Under the pieces are notes generated by a model. It was not told the origin of the DNA. It did not search any database and saw nothing but the letters and a program-made list of their open reading frames with translations. Shown here piece by piece: positions 1-5,198 of a DNA stretch of 5,198 bases. Where the stretch lies: assembly GCA_023418435.1 (NCBI GenBank), contig JAEZZT010000053.1, positions 1 through 5,198 of the forward strand, given 5' to 3'. How positions within the stretch are numbered: position 1 is the first letter of the stretch; every line of letters begins with the position of its first letter. Source of the DNA: Bacillota bacterium (lineage in GTDB: Bacteria; Bacillota; Negativicutes; Veillonellales; Negativicoccaceae). The translations under genes were made by a program, and so were the position numbers.

Positions 1-1007
1 GCCCATAGGAACACTGCGGCCAGCAGTACCAGGCCGGTGAACTGGATGACATTTTCCGCTTTTTCCGGAATTCTTCTGCCGATGATGCCTTCGATCAAGG
101 TCAATAACACACGCCCCCCATCCAATAAAGGCACCGGCAACAAGTTGATCAATCCCAGGTTCAAACTCAACATGGCGGTAAACAATAGCAGATTGATGAA
201 CCCGGTTTCCGCCACCGCACCTGCCATTTGTGCAATTCCTACCGGTCCTGCCAATTGCCCTGCCGATTGTTTTCCGGCCACAATGCCGGCCAATCCCAGC
301 CACATTTGCTTCAACATTTGGTAACTGCGCTGGACACTGTAGCTCATGGCTTCCGTTACACTCACTTGTCGTTGCAAGATCTGCGGGGTGATTCCCAAGA
401 CTTTGCGCTCGCCTTCTTTCGTCGGCTGAATCTCGAGATTCAGATGACCGTCGGCACGCGCTACTTCCACCTGCAAGCTGTCTCCCGATGCTTGTTGGAC
501 CAAGGGCGAAATATCCGTCCATTGCCGTACGGATTTTCCGTCAATCGAGATGATGCGATCCCCCGCTTGCAATTGTTGGGAACTGACCGGTGCATTCGGC
601 AAAACTTGACCGATGACGGGAGCCGGATTTGGTTCCGTCACACCTTGCACGGAGAATACTCCGAATAAAATCACGACGGCCAAGACAAAATTCATGGCGG
701 CACCGGCCACCAACACCAACAAACGTGCCGGAATGGACCGATATATAAACGCCCTCTCGCGCGGAACATGATTTTCTTCGGCATCCGCCTCCGTCATGCC
801 GGCAATGGAATTGAATCCCCCCAAGGGAATGATGCGCAACGAATACAAAGTTTCGCCGACTTGCTTGCTCCAGATTTTAGGGCCGAAACCGATCGCGAAT
901 TCATCGACCCGCATACCTGTACTTTTGGCCGCTATATAATGTCCCCATTCATGCACCAGCACGATCAAACCGAAGACAAATAAAGTAGCTAAAATAGTAA
1001 TCAGCAT
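1..1007 (-). CDS. rseP: RseP-family site-2 intramembrane zinc metalloprotease, 3' end cut by window edge
   Basis: This is a membrane-embedded zinc protease of the site-2 protease (M50) family, which cleaves substrates such as anti-sigma factors or signal-peptide remnants within the membrane. Reading from the ATG at 1007, 335 codons stay open to the left edge, and probably only a few to a few dozen residues are missing. The first membrane helix (about residues 1-23) carries the zinc-binding motif HEWGH at 19-23, where H19 and H23 bind zinc and E20 is catalytic. A conserved IIPLGGF segment follows at 59-65. A second membrane helix lies near 94-118, and a single PDZ domain spans about 128-215. 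The third metal-ligand motif is NLLPVPLLDGG at 288-298, with D296, and a last hydrophobic helix begins near 320. One PDZ domain rather than the two of E. coli RseP is usual for Firmicutes-type members. The gene starts 3 nt after dxr, with an AAGGAAG ribosome site inside the dxr end. The family call is firm; the substrate cannot be told from the sequence. Confidence 0.96.
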   Translation of the reverse strand, partial: MLITILATLFVFGLIVLVHEWGHYIAAKSTGMRVDEFAIGFGPKIWSKQVGETLYSLRIIPLGGFNSIAGMTEADAEENHVPRERAFIYRSIPARLLVLVAGAAMNFVLAVVILFGVFSVQGVTEPNPAPVIGQVLPNAPVSSQQLQAGDRIISIDGKSVRQWTDISPLVQQASGDSLQVEVARADGHLNLEIQPTKEGERKVLGITPQILQRQVSVTEAMSYSVQRSYQMLKQMWLGLAGIVAGKQSAGQLAGPVGIAQMAGAVAETGFINLLLFTAMLSLNLGLINLLPVPLLDGGRVLLTLIEGIIGRRIPEKAENVIQFTGLVLLAAVFLW

Positions 1008-1010
1008 AAT

Positions 1011-2171
1011 CTACTTCCTTTTCCTTTTTTCGATATATCGGGCGGTGCAGCGACGAACTTCCGCATCCACTCGCAAGACATCCTCAATGACCGAAGCCGC
1101 TCCATAATCCGCATATTGTACCATCTCTTCGACTACGCGGAAAATCCCCGGATAGGATATCCGGCCGTCCAGAAAAGCGGCAACTGCCACCTCATTGGCC
1201 GCATTCATGACCGCCGGCAACAAACCGCCTTTTTGGCCTACCTCGTACGCCAATTGCAATGCCGGAAAGGTTTGCCAATCCGGCGGTTCGAATGTCAATT
1301 GCTGCGGTTGGGAAAGATCCCAGGCCGCTTCCGCCAACGGAATTCTCTCCGGATAGGAAAAAGCGAGCTGAATCGGCAGTTTCATACTAGGCATGCCCAA
1401 TTGAGCCAAGTACGCTCCATCGCGGAATACCACCATGGAATGCACGATACTCTGCGGATGAACGACTACTTTGATTCGTTCATAGGGTGTTCCGAATAAA
1501 TGATGCGCTTCGATGACTTCCAAACCTTTATTGAAAAGAGTCGACGAATCTACCGTAATCTTTTTTCCCATGGACCAAGTAGGATGTGCCAAACAATCTG
1601 CAATCGAAACATCTTGCAATTCAGCGGCAGTCTTTCCTCTGAAAGGACCGCCGGATGCCGTCAAGACAATCTCTTTGACACTTTCCGTCGCATATCCTTC
1701 CAGGCATTGAAAGATAGCACTATGCTCACTGTCCACCGGAATAAAGAAAATATTCTTTTCGGCCTGTGCTGCCATCACCAAATCGCCCGCCGCGACCAGC
1801 GTTTCTTTATTTGCCAAGGCGATATCCTTCGCAGCGGCTATCGCATGCCAGGTCGGAAGTATGCCGGCAGCTCCCATCACCGCCACCAAGACCATACTCG
1901 ACTCCGACTCGGCCGGCAGCTGAGCCATGGCCTCTTCACCGCAGTATATCCGCGTAGGGCCGACATACCTGCGACGCAAACACTCGCCGGCAACCGGATC
2001 GGCTACAATGGCCAGTTTCGGCTGAAACTTCGTGATTTGTTGCTCGAGTAAATCGATATTGTGATGCGCACTCAGCACCTCTACTTGCCAGCGCTCCGGA
2101 TTGTCCGCAATTACTTCCAAAGCCTGGCGTCCGATCGAACCGGTACTGCCCAAGATCGCTAGCTTTTTCAT
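1011..2171 (-). CDS. dxr: 1-deoxy-D-xylulose 5-phosphate reductoisomerase
   Basis: Cytosolic NADPH-dependent enzyme (also called IspC) that converts 1-deoxy-D-xylulose 5-phosphate to 2-C-methyl-D-erythritol 4-phosphate. This is the first committed step of the MEP route to IPP and DMAPP, and the enzyme is the target of fosmidomycin. At 386 residues it has the normal family length. The N-terminal Rossmann motif is GSTGSIG at residues 8-14. NKETLVAAG at 121-129 contains the active-site lysine K122. The metal ligands D147 and E149 sit in VDSEHSAIFQ, and the third, E218, in NKGLEVIEA. The substrate-phosphate and flexible-loop region is ASGGPFR (172-178) and HPTWSMG (196-202), with W199 and M201. 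HPQSIVHSMV (238-247) is also conserved. The ATG overlaps the cdsA stop as ATGA, and a GGAG ribosome site precedes it. Its product feeds UppS, encoded two genes upstream, which explains the co-location. The C-terminus is strongly basic (EKRKRK). All key residues are present, so the enzyme should be active. Confidence 0.98.
   Translation of the reverse strand: MKKLAILGSTGSIGRQALEVIADNPERWQVEVLSAHHNIDLLEQQITKFQPKLAIVADPVAGECLRRRYVGPTRIYCGEEAMAQLPAESESSMVLVAVMGAAGILPTWHAIAAAKDIALANKETLVAAGDLVMAAQAEKNIFFIPVDSEHSAIFQCLEGYATESVKEIVLTASGGPFRGKTAAELQDVSIADCLAHPTWSMGKKITVDSSTLFNKGLEVIEAHHLFGTPYERIKVVVHPQSIVHSMVVFRDGAYLAQLGMPSMKLPIQLAFSYPERIPLAEAAWDLSQPQQLTFEPPDWQTFPALQLAYEVGQKGGLLPAVMNAANEVAVAAFLDGRISYPGIFRVVEEMVQYADYGAASVIEDVLRVDAEVRRCTARYIEKRKRK
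1014..1020 (-). promoter_or_regulatory. Ribosome binding site of rseP
   Basis: The minus strand reads AAGGAAG here, overlapping the last codons and stop of dxr. The AGGA core lies 8 nt before the rseP ATG at 1007. The purine-rich run continues upstream into the Lys/Arg-rich dxr C-terminus, so the dxr tail doubles as the rseP initiation region. Confidence 0.7.
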
Positions 2172-2989
2172 AAATTCTCCAAGACCAACAAGATTCCCGT
2201 CAAAAGCATCGGCGCCGCAAAAAGAATGCTGTCGAAACGATCCAGGATGCCTCCATGTCCGGGCAAAATATTACCGGAGTCCTTAACTCCGCAATAGCGT
2301 TTCAGTAGCGATTCAAATAAATCGCCGGCCGGTGCTGCTACACCGATCAGCAAGGCGAAGAACAACATGATCTCCCAGCTGAATGACCAATAATACGCAT
2401 AAATCAAAAGTCCGATGATCACGGCGACCATGCCGCCCGCCAACCCTTCCAAGGTTTTGTTCGGACTGATTTTCGGTGCCAAGGGATGCTTGCCGTATTT
2501 TCTGCCTACAAAAAAGGCTCCGATATCACTGAACCAAGTCCCCAAGAGAGCGCAAAACACGAAGAATACGCCCCAATCGGCAAAGAACGGATACCCCACC
2601 AGGAAGTCCGCCCGTCGCAAAATCAGCAGCGAGGCAAACCCCAGGCCGATGTACAGCGCTCCGCCGGCAGTATAAAAGAGGGACGAGAAATCCCCCGCCT
2701 TACGCATGGCCAAAGCCGCGATAAAGATCCCGGGCAACAAGGCCGGTAAAGCCGCCAAAAATGTGGCTCGCGTACCTAATTGAGCGAAAAGAAAAATCAC
2801 CGTAATCGTCGCTGCCATCGTCGATGCCGACACCATTACCTGCTTTTTTGCCAACATATTTTTATACTCTTGTACTGCCATTAAAGAGAGAACCCAAAGC
2901 ACGATAGCCAACCACCAGCCGCCGAGAAAAATCAGGCCGATGGCCAAAGGCCCTCCGATTAAAGAGGTAATGACTCTAGTTCGTAACAT
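2168..2989 (-). CDS. cdsA: Phosphatidate cytidylyltransferase (CDP-diacylglycerol synthase)
   Basis: Integral membrane enzyme that makes CDP-diacylglycerol from phosphatidic acid and CTP, the precursor of phosphatidylglycerol, phosphatidylserine/ethanolamine and cardiolipin. At 273 residues it has the usual length for the Firmicutes type. The protein is mostly hydrophobic, with several membrane segments, for example about 10-38, 57-92, 105-125, 138-160, 185-220 and 255-270. The diagnostic C-terminal signature runs from S227 to D253: SLLKR, then KD at 236-237, then PGHGGILDRFD at 243-253, which carries the metal-binding aspartates. A second conserved stretch is ISPNKTLEG at 174-182. The ATG lies 1 nt after the uppS stop, with GAGGGA as its ribosome site, and the stop overlaps the dxr start by 4 nt. 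The family assignment is secure; the membrane-segment boundaries are estimated by eye. Confidence 0.97.
   Translation of the reverse strand: MLRTRVITSLIGGPLAIGLIFLGGWWLAIVLWVLSLMAVQEYKNMLAKKQVMVSASTMAATITVIFLFAQLGTRATFLAALPALLPGIFIAALAMRKAGDFSSLFYTAGGALYIGLGFASLLILRRADFLVGYPFFADWGVFFVFCALLGTWFSDIGAFFVGRKYGKHPLAPKISPNKTLEGLAGGMVAVIIGLLIYAYYWSFSWEIMLFFALLIGVAAPAGDLFESLLKRYCGVKDSGNILPGHGGILDRFDSILFAAPMLLTGILLVLENL
2177..2180 (-). promoter_or_regulatory. Ribosome binding site of dxr
   Basis: GGAG on the minus strand sits 5 nt before the dxr ATG at 2171, within the last codons of cdsA (the Leu-Glu-Asn-Leu end). With the ATGA stop/start overlap, it supports translational coupling of dxr to cdsA. 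Confidence 0.7.
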
Positions 2990-2990
2990 A

Positions 2991-3710
2991 TTATCCCTCG
3001 TTTATAATGCCGCCGTAGCGACGTTCCCGATTTTGATAAGACCGAACGGCCTCTACCAAATCATGCGGGCTGAAATCCGGCCACAACACCGGTGTGAAAT
3101 AAAGTTCTGCATACGAGATTTGCCACAGCAAAAAATTGCTGATGCGATAATCCCCGCCGGTACGAATCAGCAAATCAACATCTTGTGCTGCAGACGGATA
3201 CAGGTATTTGGCAAATTCCTTCTCATCCACATCGCTTTCTTTCCGACCGTCTGCGAGTATCTGTCGAACAGCTTTCAATATTTCATCCCGGCCACCGTAA
3301 TTGATGGCCACATTCAAGACCATCGCCGTACCGGCAGCCGTCTCTTGCTCGAAATACTCAATATCTTTTTGCAAGGCTGCGGATAATTTGGATTTATCGC
3401 CGACAATGTAGCTGCGAATATTTTCTTTGCGCAACTCTTCGGCATACTCACGCAAGTACTTGGCAAAAAGGGACATCAAAAGCTTCACTTCCAATGCATT
3501 TCGTTTCCAATTTTCAGTGGAAAACGCATACAAAGTCAGCGTCTTGATTCCCATTTCCTTCGCCGCTTGCACAATTCGGCGAATATTTTGAGCCCCCGCC
3601 TGATGTCCCAGCGCTCTCGTCTTTCCCTGTAGTTGCGCCCAACGGCCATTGCCATCCAAGATAATCGCCACATGTTGAGGAAGATTCTGCTGTTTATTCT
3701 TCGACCACAT
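2991..3710 (-). CDS. uppS: Isoprenyl transferase / undecaprenyl diphosphate synthase
   Basis: Cis-prenyltransferase that adds eight IPP units to farnesyl diphosphate to give C55 undecaprenyl diphosphate, the lipid carrier for peptidoglycan and surface polysaccharides. From the ATG at 3710 the protein has 239 residues, close to the family norm. The catalytic loop is DGNGRW at 19-24 (D19 binds Mg-diphosphate), followed by GH at 35-36. FSTENW lies at 63-68, NYGGR at 137-141, and the IPP-binding block at 183-202 reads RTGGDYRISNFLLW and continues to the conserved E202. Position 187 is Asp where E. coli has Glu198. The C-terminal NRERRYGG is typical. An upstream in-frame ATG at 3722 gives 243 residues, but it has no ribosome site. 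The ATG at 3710 follows GGAG by 6 nt, so I chose it. The gene overlaps the small upstream gene by 17 nt. Product chain length cannot be proved from the sequence, but UppS is by far the likeliest in this operon. Confidence 0.96.
   Translation of the reverse strand: MWSKNKQQNLPQHVAIILDGNGRWAQLQGKTRALGHQAGAQNIRRIVQAAKEMGIKTLTLYAFSTENWKRNALEVKLLMSLFAKYLREYAEELRKENIRSYIVGDKSKLSAALQKDIEYFEQETAAGTAMVLNVAINYGGRDEILKAVRQILADGRKESDVDEKEFAKYLYPSAAQDVDLLIRTGGDYRISNFLLWQISYAELYFTPVLWPDFSPHDLVEAVRSYQNRERRYGGIINEG
2994..2999 (-). promoter_or_regulatory. Ribosome binding site of cdsA
   Basis: The minus strand reads GAGGGA directly before the uppS TAA. The GAGG core is 6 nt from the cdsA ATG at 2989. The site is made of the last uppS codons (Glu-Gly), so cdsA initiation depends on the uppS tail. 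Confidence 0.7.
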
Positions 3711-3944
3711 ATCGTTCTCCATACAGACGTCTTACCGCATCATTGACCGACTCACTGTACACTTGTTGCGCACAGTAGACGCATTCATTGCCACGCAGTC
3801 GGACCACGTAACCACGTTCCTTGCTGACTTGGTAATGGCGGCTGTCTTTTTTTGTTTCTACAATAGAGCAAGGCAGGCTCTGCTTCGCTGAATGGATGTC
3901 ATCAAGCGGCAGCGGCCTGCCCAATTTTAAATCTCCTCGAGACA

Positions 3945-3945
<1 letters not shown>
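3694..3945 (-). CDS. Small uncharacterised CxxC protein between frr and uppS
   Basis: I do not recognise this gene. It encodes 83 residues from the ATG at 3945, whose A is shared with the frr stop (TAATG), and it ends 17 nt inside uppS. It fills the whole frr-uppS gap, and junctions of this type on both sides argue that it is translated. The predicted protein is soluble: no signal peptide and no membrane segment. It has a polar N-terminal part with C26, then a middle stretch that looks beta-strand-rich (RHYQVSKERGYVVRLRG). A CVYC pair follows at C55 and C58, then a charged, probably helical end containing NDAVRRLYGERY. The CxxC pair could bind metal or be redox active, perhaps with C26, H17 or H37, but this is only inference. 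An alternative TTG start at 3924 (76 residues) has a much better ribosome site. Position suggests co-expression with translation and envelope genes and says nothing firm about function. Confidence 0.72.
3717..3720 (-). promoter_or_regulatory. Ribosome binding site that decides the uppS start
   Basis: GGAG on the minus strand is 6 nt before the ATG at 3710. It overlaps the competing upstream ATG at 3722-3720 (the sequence reads ATGGAG), which has only pyrimidine-mixed sequence (CGTCTGT) in front of it. This favours the shorter UppS starting Met-Trp-Ser-Lys. The site lies inside the last codons of the small upstream gene. Confidence 0.7.
3933..3938 (-). promoter_or_regulatory. Strong Shine-Dalgarno-like GAGGAG inside the small gene
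   Basis: GAGGAG lies within codons 3-5 of the 83-codon gene and 8 nt before an in-frame TTG at 3924-3922. The annotated ATG at 3945 has only a weak AGAAG upstream. The real start could therefore be the TTG, giving 76 residues, or the ATG may be served by coupling to frr termination. Confidence 0.45.

Positions 3946-5198
<1,253 letters not shown>

Noticed and set aside
37..983. Plus-strand frames of 95, 146 and 71 codons opposite rseP
   Set aside because: The minus strand here reads as an uninterrupted RseP with all catalytic motifs. The plus-strand frames have no family resemblance and overlap each other.
1500..2051. Plus-strand open frame of 183 codons antisense to dxr
   Set aside because: It lies entirely opposite a well-conserved dxr gene. 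Its translation is Arg/His/Gln-rich without recognisable domains, as expected for a shadow frame.
2940..3386. Plus-strand frame of 148 codons opposite the cdsA start and uppS
   Set aside because: It crosses the junction of two firmly identified minus-strand genes, has no recognisable domain and no good start context. It is a shadow.

Overview
The window is a stretch of a bacterial housekeeping operon. Seven genes lie on the minus strand, so transcription runs from the right end of the window to the left. In transcription order they are pyrH (start cut off at the right edge), frr, a small unrecognised gene of 83 codons, uppS, cdsA, dxr and rseP (last few residues cut off at the left edge).

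The order pyrH-frr-uppS-cdsA-dxr-rseP is a classic conserved cluster, best known from Firmicutes and also found in many diderms. RseP has a single PDZ domain and PyrH closely resembles Firmicutes UMP kinases. From remembered family resemblance, a Negativicutes member (Veillonella/Megasphaera/Selenomonas-like) is my best guess. This is inference from protein character, not from a search.

The layout is extremely compact. pyrH and frr overlap by 8 nt, and frr and the small gene share one base in TAATG. The small gene overlaps uppS by 17 nt if the preferred uppS start is used. One nt separates uppS from cdsA, cdsA and dxr overlap by 4 nt (ATGA), and 3 nt separate dxr from rseP. No space remains for internal terminators or intergenic promoters, so one polycistronic mRNA with translational coupling is the simplest reading. 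Most Shine-Dalgarno sequences lie inside the end of the preceding gene.

Functionally the operon links pyrimidine nucleotide supply (PyrH), ribosome recycling (Frr), isoprenoid precursor synthesis (Dxr), the undecaprenyl lipid carrier for cell wall synthesis (UppS), phospholipid precursor synthesis (CdsA) and intramembrane proteolysis (RseP). These are core envelope and growth functions.

The one element without an obvious function is the small CxxC-containing protein between frr and uppS. It is the main point worth following. I see no mobile element, CRISPR array, RNA gene, repeat family or sign of horizontal transfer, and no convincing new multi-gene system.
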